Below are positions 23,332-34,364 of a DNA stretch of 64,000 bases, piece by piece. The DNA lies in the NCBI GenBank assembly GCA_026260175.1, contig JAKCWW010001751.1, positions 1-64,000 on the forward strand, written 5' to 3'. Below the pieces are notes generated by a model. The model was not told the origin of the DNA. It searched no databases and saw only the letters and a program-made list of their open reading frames with translations. The DNA comes from Reticulitermes lucifugus (lineage: Eukaryota > Arthropoda > Insecta > Blattodea > Rhinotermitidae). The position numbers and the translations under genes were made by a program. The stretch's first letter is position 1, and each line of letters opens with the position of its first letter.

Positions 23332-23492
23332 GAGAGTCAAATATTTTTTTTTCCAATGGCTCGACAGCCCCTTGGTGGCCTAGGCCGCCTCATTTTTCGA
23401 GGCTTCACGATCACACTTTTTAGACACACCACGTTCGGTAGGACTCCTCTGGACGAGGGACCAGCTCGTCGCAGAGACCGAGAGTCAAATAT
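23332..23492 (-). mobile_element. 5'-truncated SINE (family A) with 13-bp TSD
   Basis: GAGAGTCAAATAT occurs at 23332-23344 and again at 23480-23492. The 135 bp between them are the 3' half of family A on the minus strand (ending GGGGCTGTCGAGCCATTGG plus poly-A). The tRNA-like head is missing. The breakpoint in the body next to an exact TSD shows truncation during insertion, as in target-primed reverse transcription. Confidence 0.92.
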
Positions 23493-24524
23493 ACCTCACC
23501 TTACCGTATATTTCCTTACTACAATTAGGGAAACGAAGAAGAGTTCGGCTAAATACAGACATGTTTATTATTTTGACTACTACTTTTCATATTTGTAGGT
23601 TAAATGTGATTGACTGACTGGACGGGTATGGCGAAGAGCTGGAATGGGCATGGCAAATAATATGCGTGGTTTATTGCGTGAGCAAACGCAAGCCTGCAGG
23701 TCGAGAATGGATATAGGGCCTTCGAAATTTATAGGAAATCTAGTCATTGTCGGTTAGAAGAAGAAGAGAAATCGGAAAAGAAAGATAAAAGAGAGGAGGA
23801 GAAGCAAAAATGAATCTTTCTTACGGTGCAAGCCCAACGTAATTCAAGACTGACATTGACAAGTGATCTAGATAGGCCTTTCATTGACAGATTCGTGTTC
23901 GCTGTACAGACACTCAGTGATTTGTCTTCTCTTTTGTATGTCTGACCTAACAAGAACCCAACTGATGTTTCGAAATCTCATTCCGCCTATAGCATACAGC
24001 GAGTTTGGCTGGTGTAAAATGGTTCCTGAAATGTGATCTTTATATTTAGATGATTTAGAGAGAGAAATTTCTGCTCGCAAATATGGTGTAAGAAATGTCG
24101 TCCGTAAGCATTTTTAAGAGTTACTTACGAAGTAAAAAAAAAAGAAAGGCGCCTGTGAAGATCATGTATATCTCCTTCTGTCCGTCTGGTTGTCAATCCA
24201 TCTAGTTTTGACCTAGTACTGGCACCTACACCTTTCGAAATATTTTTTTAATATCCCATAGCTACCATATGTTGTCGTCAAACTCCGAATTTCTATCACA
24301 TTAACACATTACACATGCCGCAATACTGAGGAGCATAAACGAATAAATATGCCGCAAGTGAAGGCAAAGAACTCTCATGGTAAATATAAAGCTGCAAGTA
24401 CTCGTCCATACGCGCGGCATGGAAGCGTGTAAGGGGAACAGAAGTACCGATCTACTCGTTCTCAGCCACGGCATCCGACTGAGGTGAGAGGTAAGATGCA
24501 TGCCCCAGCTGTTGCCCCCCCNCG

Positions 24525-24612
24525 ATATGTATTGAATAGGAAGCTGGAAGAGAAAATTCCCTTGCCCTTGTTGAGAATCTAACCGTGGAACTTCCAGCTC
24601 ATAGACTAGTCA
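24525..24612 (-). mobile_element. SINE head (family B), partial
   Basis: On the minus strand ATTGACTAGTCTATGAGCTG and GGTTAGATTCTCAACAAGGG form the family B head, followed by GAATTTTCTCTTCC. A single N lies at 24522 at its 3' side. Confidence 0.4.
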
Positions 24613-25109
24613 ATACACTGAATACGTTATCCCGGATTCTGTTAATTATGTGTTTGTTTATGCGGTGAAAATCCTGGAAAATAATTCTTAATGAAACATA
24701 TAAATACCCCTGGAATGAGAGATAATAAACGAACGCACAACAAAATGTCATGGTTACAGCAGTCATGGCCGACAGCTTCATATGTCTTAATTACTTTTTA
24801 ATAGCTGAAAATCTGAACTAAAGATATCGTTTCTTCCCGGTGAAGACGTGAAACTGGCGAACAGAGTCCTGAGGCACGGCGTTAATTCTGGTGGCACTCT
24901 GATATTCAGCACCACATCCGAAGTTACGGATAGAATTCAAACAGCAATGCTGACCGCTACATTAAGATGTTGCGTTAGCTGTAATCCATCTTATTCAGTC
25001 TAGAAATTCCTTCTTTTATGAGAATCGAGGTTTAAGTACTGTGTTCACAAAAGCTCCTTCTGGATGTAATTCTCGACTATTTGAATTGAGTATAAGCAAT
25101 GACGTTTTG

Positions 25110-25200
25110 TTACTCTAATATGTGCTTTAATATTATCCTCCCATCTGTTTCTAGTTTTTCCAATCAATATTCAAGATTTTACTGTTCTAGGGTATAAGGC
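25110..25200 (-). mobile_element. Short LINE tail fragment
   Basis: Minus-strand codons read GKTRNRWEDNIKAH, the GRPR.RWEDNIK motif of family L. Confidence 0.45.
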
Positions 25201-25424
25201 CATGTACTTTGGAAAATAATGTCGACGTTTCGAAAAGAAATCTACTTACATCTACAAAGATATGTAAGCAGCACTTTCTTGTTAAAGGTTGGTGTCCATT
25301 TTAAAAACAACATGGCATCTTATTCTAGGTCATAATCTGCTTCTCATCGCCATCAAATCTCACATCTAAAACTCGATTTAAAAATTTCATGCTTAGTGGT
25401 TATTATATTTACCATGTGTGTTCA

Positions 25425-25540
25425 CAATCAAAGCCTTGACATTTGGCCACACGTTTCGTATTATTCTCAAAATAAACAAGAATGTTTATCTAAACAGCAT
25501 TAAACAACTGGTCTTTATAAAGGAGAAGCAGTGTCTTCTA
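25425..25540 (+). repeat. Dispersed repeat D copy
   Basis: CCACACGTTTCGTATTATTC, TCAAAATAAACAAGAATG, GGTCTTTATAAAGGAGAAGC and GTGTCTTCT align in order with the copy at 18303. Confidence 0.45.
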
Positions 25541-26067
25541 TTGATAGCAATTAAATTCTTAATTAATATTTAGATACACTTCAGACTTCAAATATTTAAT
25601 CACCATAATAGTATTAGGCGAAAAGTGCAAATTTTAAACTTGTAATTTTGTCGAAAGCCCAAACCCCTAACACACAACCACAACATAACCAGGCAGTACA
25701 CAAGACACCACAGGACGGTCAACAATATAGCATAAAGTATGTTAAACTACGGTTCCGCTTACCTGAGTTAATTGCTATATATCCATAACAGCAACTTATG
25801 TATGTTTATATTCTTACAAAGACAGGATCAAATATGATCGCACAACTAATATACATAGCGAGTTGTCGAAAACAATTGTAATAAATTTTAGTATTTTATA
25901 CTAAGACTATCTTCAAATCAAAATCTTAATGATTCATTTTTAATAACATCAAAGAAGATAAACTAACCACTATGAAGAAGAAGATAAGTGATATTCAGTG
26001 ATAGTGACTTAAAAATTATATGTCGTGAAAGTGAATTGGATGCATTGAAGATTGTTAACTCTCGACG

Positions 26068-26113
26068 ACACGCCTGATGATGACAAGGGTAGTGCCGAAA
26101 CAAATGTAGCGAC
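26068..26113 (+). ncRNA. Hammerhead ribozyme-like sequence, core intact
   Basis: CGC at 26071 precedes CTGATGA (26074-26080). An imperfect stem II follows (GACA/TGCC), then GAAAC at 26097-26101. ACAAATGT can form a 3-bp stem III with an AA loop, then A as cleavage base, then GCG, which pairs with the leading CGC. Every catalytic-core base of a type I hammerhead is present. An ATTAATTAATTG-rich tail follows. Hammerheads of this kind are known in PLEs. No arms were seen around this copy, so it may be a solo 3' end. Confidence 0.65.
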
Positions 26114-26571
26114 AGAAAACACTAAAACAGTGTAGTGTATTTGTTGGAATGAAATAATTAATTAATTGTAATTTTATCGTTTCCCAAGTAGGCCGTTTGA
26201 CAATAGGCGGTGTGAGACTACGTTGCTATTATGTGATAGGCGTGGCGCCATAGTAGAATGGAGAGCCACTCCGCAGTCAGGTCACCTTGACAAAAACCCG
26301 AAGGTCCGCCTCTGCTCGATGAAAATGATGCACGCTTAGCTGGAACTACATTGGGATTAGGCAGTATGATTACACAGTTTGAAGTGCCTGAGAAACGTGT
26401 TCTCTAGTCCTATATCTAATGGTGGTTGTTACTTTTTCAGGCGCAGGTATCCGTTCTCTTAACGGACTTATTTTAAGAGAAGACATCCCGTTGTGTTTCG
26501 CAAATTACATACCACGAGTGAAGCAGTCAACACAACTACTTTATTATAAAAATATTTGTTTTTATGTAAAA

Positions 26572-26611
26572 TTGCTACATGTTTCAACCCCCAAGGATTA
26601 TCATCTGGCAA
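26572..26611 (-). ncRNA. Hammerhead-like motif, left arm
   Basis: On the minus strand TTGC, CAGATGA (one change from CTGATGA), stem II AATCC/GGGTT with loop TTGG, GAAAC, ACATGT, A, GCAA. Stem I TTGC/GCAA is perfect. Confidence 0.5.
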
Positions 26612-26730
26612 GAATGTTTAAACGTCGGTGGTTTTAATACAATAATATAATTGTAATGAAAATAATTTGTGAGGAATATATTCCTGCCCTAAAAATAAGA
26701 ATTTTAAATGATCGACAAATTTTCACATAC

Positions 26731-26770
26731 TTGCACGATAATGACCCTTTTGGGTTGAAACATGTAGCAA
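26731..26770 (+). ncRNA. Hammerhead-like relic, right arm
   Basis: TTGC and GCAA (stem I), stem II GACCC/GGGTT, GAAAC and ACATGT are kept, but the CTGATGA box has decayed to ACGATAA. Stem II differs from the left arm's yet still pairs. Confidence 0.4.
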
Positions 26771-26800
26771 TTTTATATAAACGCAAATAATGTTTTCTAA

Positions 26801-28689
26801 TAAATAATTTTTGTAATGAAATTTTCTCCTTTAGACAAGAAGTCACTGAAGTTGACAAAATATCACGTTCCTCAAAAGTAATGGTGTCTGCTTTTTTCTG
26901 CTATCCTTTATTAAAAGTTTGCTAATTTTTTTGAAGAATTGTTATCCCAGTTTTACACATATGACATCCATGACACTCTTCGGAAATAAAAAAAGATTGT
27001 TCAGATTTGCTTTATGGAAGAACTGAGTTCTAGCAGCAGACGCTGTTTCAGGATTTCGCAGAGAGATTTCAGTATTGCGTTTTCTGAATCTATGAAAACA
27101 GAAAGCACAATATCTTTACTGAAGGTAACTTTGACTTTGATTCTTTCAGCCAGTTTAACCTAAGATCTGAAGTGCTACTTTTGTGCCACCCTATGTATCG
27201 CTCTTTCTCTGTCTATCTCGTATTCGTGTACTTAAGTACTGAACCAGCTGCTTCTTGGACGTAAAGTATACTTTATCTTAGCGAAAATCTACAGGGAGTC
27301 AAGAATTTGTTTGGGTTGGGCTGATAAAGACCCGGCTGGGCGGCTCACTTCATTTCTACTCAACATAAGCAGAGACCATATAGGCTACTGCATGACACCC
27401 ACCACAATTTGCGGTGTCGCTTGTTGACAGAATAGTAAATTATTCGACGGGAGTGCTTCTTGAACGGGAAGCCATCCACGTTTACTGTGCCCATCATAGA
27501 AATTGTCCAGTACGGTCAGTGGCAAGCCCTAAGATTATCTCGTTGTCGTACAGCCCACGCTTCATTCTACACTGTGAACTTTGCGCTTTCGAACACTGCT
27601 CTTGACAGAACAAAGTAAGGCTTAATCAGTAGCTTGAGAAGTCATTAAAACGAGGAGAAGTTTTGCTTTTCTTGAAAAAGAAATACAGGCAATCCACTAC
27701 CTTTGGACATTATGCGTTCCTGGAAAAGTGTATGAAAGTGTAATGCAAGAAATCGGTGTAATAAATTGAATTGTTATAAGGGGATTCCTTTCCCAGACAG
27801 GCAATAATATTAAGAAATCCCCAATTGCTTCATACCTGTTAGGGCCTTCTTATCCCTGATCCTTGCGCGATGTAGCCTACAAATAGGAGGACTTAGATTA
27901 AGCATTAAACGCAGAGAGTAAGAGTTAAACTTCTAAAGTAATTTCTCCATTTTCTCCACCAACATGCCTCACATTTTAGACAAAATCTTCTATGAAATAT
28001 TTTCAGCTTTTCGTACATATTCTTAATGTTAAACTTTTCCTTCACACCTGAACATATATTCGACGGGATCAAGTCCAATGATTGTCTGTTTGAAGCCCGG
28101 ACTCGCCGTATTCGGAAGGCATAATACTATCCACTTTTTAAAATGGTGATAAGCTTCTGAGACCTATGCTTCTTGTCATTAGCATCAGCGCTTTCAATTG
28201 TTTCCGTTTCCCACTCAGTTTTATAAAATAATAGGAAAAAAAGCAATAAAATATTCAAATTATTGCACAAAACAATCACACTTGTACAGACTAAGATGAC
28301 ACTGCCGAAGATGGACTGTTAGTTGGCCTGCAGTTTCGTCGGCTGATATACGAAAATTTGAATTCGTTGTACGAAAGGCGGGTCTTGGGTTCCAAACATA
28401 CAAATTTTGAGAATGACTGTAAAACAGTTTTTTAAACTTTATCTTATACCTCACAGCAAACACACTTCGACCCCATTGCCTGTCATGTATAGTTAGGATA
28501 AGAAACTATGATTTTTCTGGACAATATACCAAGCACACAACTGCATTGCGTGGCAACATCCATGGTCTGTTAGTATTAAAGGGAAATGATAAAACCATTT
28601 ATTGCGCTCCTCTGAATGGTTAAACAACGAATACCGCAGGATACAATCAGCTAAAATAAAAAAATTTAAGAACTGTTAATATATACCAC
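26801..28689. other. No gene seen
   Basis: A+T-rich, with only short frames (27414-27605, 28260-28463) that show nothing recognisable. Confidence 0.55.
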
Positions 28690-28714
28690 GAAGATTACTG
28701 TGTTTTGGGATGTA

Positions 28715-28850
28715 GTGTCGTCTGGTCTCGTGTAATCCTACCGACGTTCCGGAATAATCTTCGTCTTCCATCTATAGAAGTTTAGGCACAAGTTTCCTCC
28801 GAAACATCGGCAAATTGCTTCCAGACTGCGCCGCAACTCATCCTAGTATT
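28715..28850. repeat. Diverged fold-back with hammerhead-like relic
   Basis: TCCTACCGACGTTCCGGAA on the left and CCGAAACATCGG..AAATTGC on the right are inverted versions of the GTTTACCGACGTTTCGG block of the elements at 7402 and 40422, but worn. In plus sense CTATAGA (28772) and GAAAC (28801) keep the hammerhead spacing. Confidence 0.35.
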
Positions 28851-30654
28851 GTGCAATCGTCAGGGCGACTGACGTGAGCACCTCACATCTCGCAGTGATA
28901 CACCAGTTCAGACAGAATGACGAAAGGGTAACTTGGAGATCTGTAGGCCTCCATACATTTTACAAGTTATGAAGCTACTGATTATGTAGTTTGATCGATA
29001 CTTCTATTACCTCCTCTCTCTTTAATCTCAGAAATACCCTAAAATGTTTAACTGATCTATTTTCTTCCCTTTAATTTGGGGGAGAGGACTTCGCGCGCAT
29101 ACAAAATAGAGTTTACGAGCCCCGAATCTTGTAGTAGAAATTTGGAAGGAATTTTTTTGAGAAATGGATAGAATGCAACTATTTGTGACCCCAAGGAGAG
29201 AGGCGATTGTTGACAGAAGTACCATGCAGCGGTAATTCAGCACGCGGGACTTTAAAGGTTTTGATCTCGTACAATCATTCCAGTATTTGGTGGATCTGTC
29301 GCTACTTAGTAGGGTCATCAAAACATTTACCATTACCACCAAATGACAAGTCGTAAGGCGAATGATATTAAGCAGGTATCTGTCACATTATATTAGACTT
29401 GTTCGGTGTACGTTCGAGGACTCAGTAAGTCTAAATATTGACGCAAGTTGTTCGTTATAAAAATATATTTTTTACCTTGGGTAAACCTCTTAATTGTTAT
29501 TACATGAAAATAATTTCTTAATACTTTTTATACCAAAATTAATTGGATTATTAAGTTTAAATTTTTAGTCATCATCGTTCAAAACTTTTCAGACGTCACC
29601 CCTACGGTGTACGCTTCCACATAAATCCAGCTTATAAATATGTTTATGGATGATCTAATAAAAAGCGAGTAAACTCGTGAGATAAGGCGACTTAAGAAAC
29701 AAGCTTCATCAATAGGATTGAAATAATATGACTTTCATTCAACATTTAATGGAAAGTCTCTCATAAACCTTCGCATCTTCACTCATTAACCTAATTTCTC
29801 CCGCTCTTACCTACCGCAGGTGCTTTGGAGAGCATCACTGAAATCAAATGTATTTTTACGTATAAAAAATTTCAAATTTTTTCTCTAAATGTTATCGATG
29901 CCCAATAATAACACACTGAATATGTTTTATTTGAAGATAATCTCCATTTATTTAATTATATTTTGATACTAAACCTGTCTGCAAGTGCAATATGACAATA
30001 AATATGGGTCTTTAACACATACAGCGTCTGATTTTATGAGTATGCATATTGTGTTCGTGAATATGAACATTTGTTTCACATAATCTTTCAGGTTAGATTT
30101 CCCATACAGACCGAAGTGCTGCCTGTTCAAGAATTTTACCACCTACGATTGGCCATCTGTATTGCAGTCCATACTGTTTAAGCAGCTTCCAGTTAAGCTT
30201 TATTAACTTCCTACGCAACTGTTTTGTTCTTGCGTGGACGTTGCTCAGAGGCATGCAACCGCACTGAGCATTGATACCCACATACTGTAGTGATATACGT
30301 GTTCTGCTCTTGCTGGAACTATAATTCAGAATCTAACACACCTAATGTTTAATATATAGGAATCTGTAATTTCGCCTGTAGTTTGTATCGTCATGAAACT
30401 TGATTTCTTGCTTTAAGAGAAGACCGTTTAGTAATGGCGATAGAGAACAGCGTACTGACTTCAGAATATTTGATAACAGGCGGGAGAAAGTAACAAGATA
30501 ATGGAGAAAATTTCATAGTTATATGCTTCATGGTTTGAATTAGCCCCCCCTCCCCACCTAATATTACGATAATTAAATAAAGAAGAATGAGAAAAACATT
30601 ATATGTAGTGCCCAAGTAGTGTAGTCTATAAGAATTATTGGTTAGAAAACTTCA
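28851..30654. other. No gene seen
   Basis: Unassigned. A 104-codon frame at 29028-29342 (minus) has no recognisable domain. Confidence 0.5.
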
Positions 30655-30747
30655 AAGAAATGGATCAATTTGAAGACCTAGACGTAGATGGGCATACAAT
30701 AGGCCAATTAAGAAGGATCTTAAAAAGTGTAGAACTGAAAGCGTAAA
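30655..30747 (+). mobile_element. LINE tail fragment, left part (split by insertion)
   Basis: Codons give ENFKEMDQFEDLDVDGHTIG and LRRILKSVELK, which I recognise as a variant reading of family L upstream of the WI.LAQDR phrase. The sequence continues beyond the fold-back at 31091. This old LINE piece was therefore the target of the fold-back insertion. Confidence 0.5.
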
Positions 30748-30812
30748 TTAATAAATTTATAACCAACTGATGCGCAATTGAACCACTTTTATTGCAGCGT
30801 CTATAGTATTAT

Positions 30813-30861
30813 ACGCCCCTACATATGTTTCGGACCTCAGTCCATCCTCAGGGGGTCTCGT
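30813..30861 (-). ncRNA. Complete type I hammerhead ribozyme, left arm
   Basis: On the minus strand: stem I 5' side ACG-AGA-CCCC, core CTGAGGA (30851-30845), stem II GGAC/GTCC with loop TGAG, core GAAAC (30831-30827), stem III ACA/TGT with a TA loop, cleavage base A, stem I 3' side GGGG-CGT. Stem I has 4+3 pairs around an internal loop. All catalytic-core positions fit the consensus CUGANGA...GAAA. One extra T sits between CTGAGGA and stem II, as in every copy in this window with a T there. Confidence 0.75.
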
Positions 30862-30930
30862 TCGTAAAAGCCACTAAATCAAATACATGTTGTACCATGA
30901 CAATATGTATTTTGATTTAGTGGCTTTTTA

Positions 30931-30982
30931 CGAACGAGACCCCCTGAGGATGGACTGAGGTCCGAAAAGTATGTAGGGGCGT
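30931..30982 (+). ncRNA. Hammerhead ribozyme, right arm (one damaged stem)
   Basis: Same parts as in the left arm, with CTGAGGA at 30944-30950 and the same stem II. Here GAAAC-ATATG has become GAAAA-GTATG, which breaks the first pairs of stem III. Stem I CCCC/GGGG remains. Confidence 0.55.
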
Positions 30983-31090
30983 ATAATAATATAGACGCTG
31001 CAATAAAAGTGGTTCAATTGTGCATCAGTTGGTTATAAATTTATTAATTCATAGATGCACGGTGATGCTAATATTAAATGAAAGCGTAAA

Positions 31091-31175
31091 GTAGGTCTAT
31101 CTGTCTCCAAACGGTACTTCTAATGGCTTATTATTAACAAGGTAGTGACTTTCTGGTTTTAATTAAAATGGGGTG
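31091..31175 (+). mobile_element. LINE tail fragment, right part (split by insertion)
   Basis: From the TSD on, codons give ESVK*VYLSPNG, fitting EGVDWVYLAQNR of family L, then decayed sequence. The TSD duplicates the ESVK codons, so the reading phase continues from the left part at 30655-30747. Confidence 0.45.
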
Positions 31176-32299
31176 CATTTTGACTGACTAAGAAAGATTC
31201 TTAGCTTTTCTGACAGAGTTAGTTACTGTGAGGTTAAAAAAAACTCATGCCTTTAGGAACCGGCGTCTTTCTGAGGACATCCGGAAATGCTTATATCGCT
31301 TTAGCAGTACTTCTAGTAGTCTGTGAGTTACTTAACACTCGGGAAGAAGAATGAAGAATATGTAAGGATTTTAAGAGGGAAGGCCATAGTCCATTTAGAG
31401 ACAGAAAGACCCGTCTAAACTTCTGCCCCAGGATAAAGCGGTAGCCCCACTCTATATCTCGCTTTGATGCTGCTCCATGACGACTGAACATACTGCACGG
31501 CCGGGGAGAACCACGTTGTGTTTTGAAACAGTGGAAGTGAATATTCCTGGCGTAAATGTAGACAATTGCAATTTATCAATATTCCACGGACGCTAATTTT
31601 TTTTTCTTATGTGCCTTCAAATTTCACGAGTAACATAAAGAATTATTTAAAACTACGGGGTTCGAGAGACCCGTGTCTGAGCTATAAAAGCAGAGTGGAC
31701 GTCAAAATGATGCAAAGTGACTTACATCAAAAGACGACCTTAAGAAATTCTTAAACCTGCCTTTTTAGAGGTATCCTTGATTTTCTGTTTCAGTAATTTA
31801 AACAGTGCCTCAATTTCGACCCCAACTATTTACAAAGCAAAGATGGAGTAGAAATAGAAGGCGCCAAGCCTTTGCAGATGTAAGAAACTGTGAAATGAGC
31901 TGAAAAAGAGCAAGTAAATTTTTCGGTATTCCGAGCTCGACAACAAGGAGATAAGTAACAAGCATGAACAGAGACACTATCAAAGGCGGGATGTTCTTGG
32001 ATGCGATGTGTCCAGTTTTGTCGCCGAAACAGTAGAATTAATTAGTCAATACTTTGCTGAAAATAGAGTGTATGTTTTACAGATCAGCATTTAAGGATGT
32101 CCGTCATCTTTCCTTTAAAGTGCTGGCGTGGCAAACATTCCTTTTTCCGGGTCTGAGAGACTGTTGAAGCGTGAGCAAGCAGCATTGTGACCTTGAGCAT
32201 AGAATCTGCGAGAGATATGAACCGTACCAACCACGGTGGTCGCCATTATGAACGTCTTAGAAACAGTATATAATATTACGCTTATACTCTTGAACTGTA
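31176..32299. other. No gene seen
   Basis: Unassigned sequence between the fold-back and the pogo-type transposon. Confidence 0.5.
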
Positions 32300-32608
32300 A
32301 GGGAGAGTGGGGATAGTAGGCACACCTTTCACGTTATAATTTTTCACATTTTATCTGTACTTGTTAAGTTGAATGTAACGGCACGTAAGGCTAGCAGAAC
32401 TCTTAGGCTACAATCTGACCTACACAAACTTGACGCTATTCGCAAGGAATAGGAGGGAGAGGCTTTTGCCCTAAACTCTGCATGCGTGCCAACCTGCCCC
32501 GCTGTCAGGTTAAGTTGGCATACGGTACAAATACGTGGAAAATCAAGATGCCAACTATTCAAGGGCAAAAAGTAACAGACAATGATTAATATGTTCTATG
32601 GAACAAAC

Positions 32609-32680
32609 GTCAGACAGGGGCGCATCCAAAGGTGGGGGGGGGCTGCCAGGCTGCAGGCCCCCCAAACCCCCAAAACTGAA
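32609..32680 (+). mobile_element. Possible hAT-type terminal sequence inside the pogo element
   Basis: CAGGGGCGCATCCAAAGG followed by a G run resembles the first bases of several hAT-family ends. A matching right end with an 8-bp TSD was not found, so this may be a solo or truncated end or a coincidence. Confidence 0.25.
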
Positions 32681-33199
32681 ATTTAAAAAACAGATTTTTG
32701 TAGATACGATGATATCAAGGGGTTTACGTGATTTACCCTGCAGACAAAATCACCCACTGAAATCAGCTGCTAACAAGTACATTAGAATTTTGAATAATTA
32801 ATAAACTTAAAAAACAATAAGATAGGACACTATGATTGAGTCATGGAACGTGTAGAAATATTTGTATGTATACAAATGCAGTTGCAGCAGTGTTATGTTA
32901 TACTTATGACATAATTTTTATAATATAAATTTTAAAATCAAACATAAGCTATATACAGCCTCAGGGTCAGCCTTCTCATCCCCCCCCCCAATAAAAAATA
33001 CAGGTTGTGCGCAACGACGAGAAGTTATTATGGTAATAAAACATTTGAGAAACAATAGAATTTCGGCACAAAATTCAATACATTTACTTAAATTGAAAAA
33101 GAAAATAAAAAAGAAAGGTAACTCAGTATGACACTAGCCTACCACCAAAAATACACGTTTTCATTCTAAATAAAATCCCAATCCCATGAGACTGGCAAT

Positions 33200-34364
33200 T
33201 TAGGCAAACACAGTTAGGAGAGCCATCAGCGCATTATTCATGTGACCGCAACTTGCATTCTGTGCACTGAATCCACATTGCTCTGGATGCGCCAAGACAG
33301 TAGAGGTAAGAAGTATCCTCGGAGTCTTCTGCGTCTGTGTCTTCTCCATTTTTGGATTCTTTTTCGTATTTTTGCATTCTGCTCTTGTAAAACTCTCTTA
33401 GATATGTGGCACGCTTCTCTTTCTTACATTTTAGGCCCAGTTCTTCTCTCATTTCCTCCGAGCCTTCTGTTGTACTGGGTGTCAAAATATTTTTGACAAA
33501 GGTATCAGCCAAAATGGTAGTTATTCTCTTGTTCTTGTTTACATTCTTGCGCTTTTTGCTTATGATTTAGGAAGGTTTCAAACGCCCTCTGGAAAAGCAG
33601 GATGTGTTGCAAATTTTAAGCAGGCGATGATCAATTGGAAGAATCATCAAAATCACAGGAAGTTCACTGTTGCTACTGGAAGCTGCTGCCTCCATAGGAG
33701 GGCAGCTATATCTGCAACGNAATCTTCCATNAATTCCTCATTTTGAAAGATATCGCCGCTGAACAGGTAAATTCCAGAAAACTGGAAACCTGCTTTGGTA
33801 TTTGCAGTAAAAAGAAGTCAGGTGCGAAGGTGTGTTGACGACACATGGATTGTTATATATTGTCACTATTGTGCCTGTATGGTTAGTTATGCAGGCATCA
33901 TAAGCTCGGTTCATATACATCGTAAGCGATCTGTTGACAGACCTGTCAAGAGGCTGGAGTTACGGCTGCAGTGTGGAGGGAAGTTGAAGACAGCCACGCC
34001 ATTCTGCTTGCAGTAGTCTATTGCCCGTATGGCCAGGTGCAACATGGTTGTTTGGCAACAGAACTACTGATCTGTCTGTAGAAGGCTTAGCATGTGCCGC
34101 GAAATGTTTTACATATCTTACAAAATGCTCCTTCGTCATCTACTCAGAGGGATGGACGGCGTGTTCAATGACAGTATTGGCGAGGTGCTTTTACCTCATC
34201 CTCCCTTGCCCTTTTGCAGTATCTTGCCTAAATACGAAAATAAATCTGAAAATCCTTCGCCGCTTTCGTTGTTGACCTTCCACGTTTCAGCAGAGCTCTC
34301 ACAGCTTGTAGAAGTGCTCAATGTGTGTGTTGCCCCTATATGACCTCTTCTTGTAAGTACGCAT
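33200..34364 (-). pseudogene. Pogo-type transposase pseudogene
   Basis: Read on the minus strand from an ATG at 34364: MRTYKKRSYRGN, then LLKRGRSTTKAAKDFQ (34305-34215), the start of the CENP-B-like helix-turn-helix typical of pogo. The rest of the DNA-binding region and the first part of the DDE domain are missing. Sequence resumes with FVRYVKHFAAHAKPSTD and VVLLPNNH where the family has LLLDNH, so the second catalytic Asp is Asn. AIDYCKQNGVAVFNFPPHC and then LQPLDRSV give the third-Asp region (about 33960-33937). YMNRAYDACITNH follows. The C-terminus has a Glu/Asp-rich linker and a zinc-finger-like LYCLG...WIQCTECKLRSHE (33234-33310). Several frame changes and stops. Dead by deletion, frameshift and loss of catalytic residues. 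Confidence 0.8.

Larger units (their letters stand above)
26540..26800. mobile_element. Fold-back element with hammerhead-like sequence in each arm
   Basis: AATTGCTACATGTTTCAACC at about 26570 recurs inverted near 26774-26755, with further similarity outward (TATTTGTTTTTATGTAAAAT against its complement) and inward (GCAAGAATGT). The centre (about 26640-26720) is not paired. Each arm carries one hammerhead-like motif, pointing toward the nearer end of the element. The arms have diverged, so this copy looks older than the one at 30736. No TSD was recognised. Confidence 0.65.
30736..31090. mobile_element. Fold-back element, hammerheads in both arms, 12-bp TSD
   Basis: TGAAAGCGTAAA is found at 30736-30747 and 31079-31090. 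The insert of 331 bp holds two inverted arms of about 145 bp (30746-30889 and 30906-31049) that differ at about six positions, near 96% identity, around a 16-base turn. A 29-base tail (31050-31078) lies outside the palindrome at one end only. Each arm holds a type I hammerhead. Known: PLEs and retrozymes carry such ribozymes and insert with TSDs of variable length. Inferred: an inverted dimer retroposed by PLE-like machinery. Its transcript would be one long hairpin. No protein is encoded, and the arms are the most alike of any fold-back here, so it is probably the youngest. Confidence 0.85.

Noticed and set aside
33282-33304. Right end of a hAT element (TGGATGCGCC, complement of the 32612 string)
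   Set aside because: These bases fall in the conserved WIQC codons of the pogo transposase tail, so the match is better explained as coincidence.
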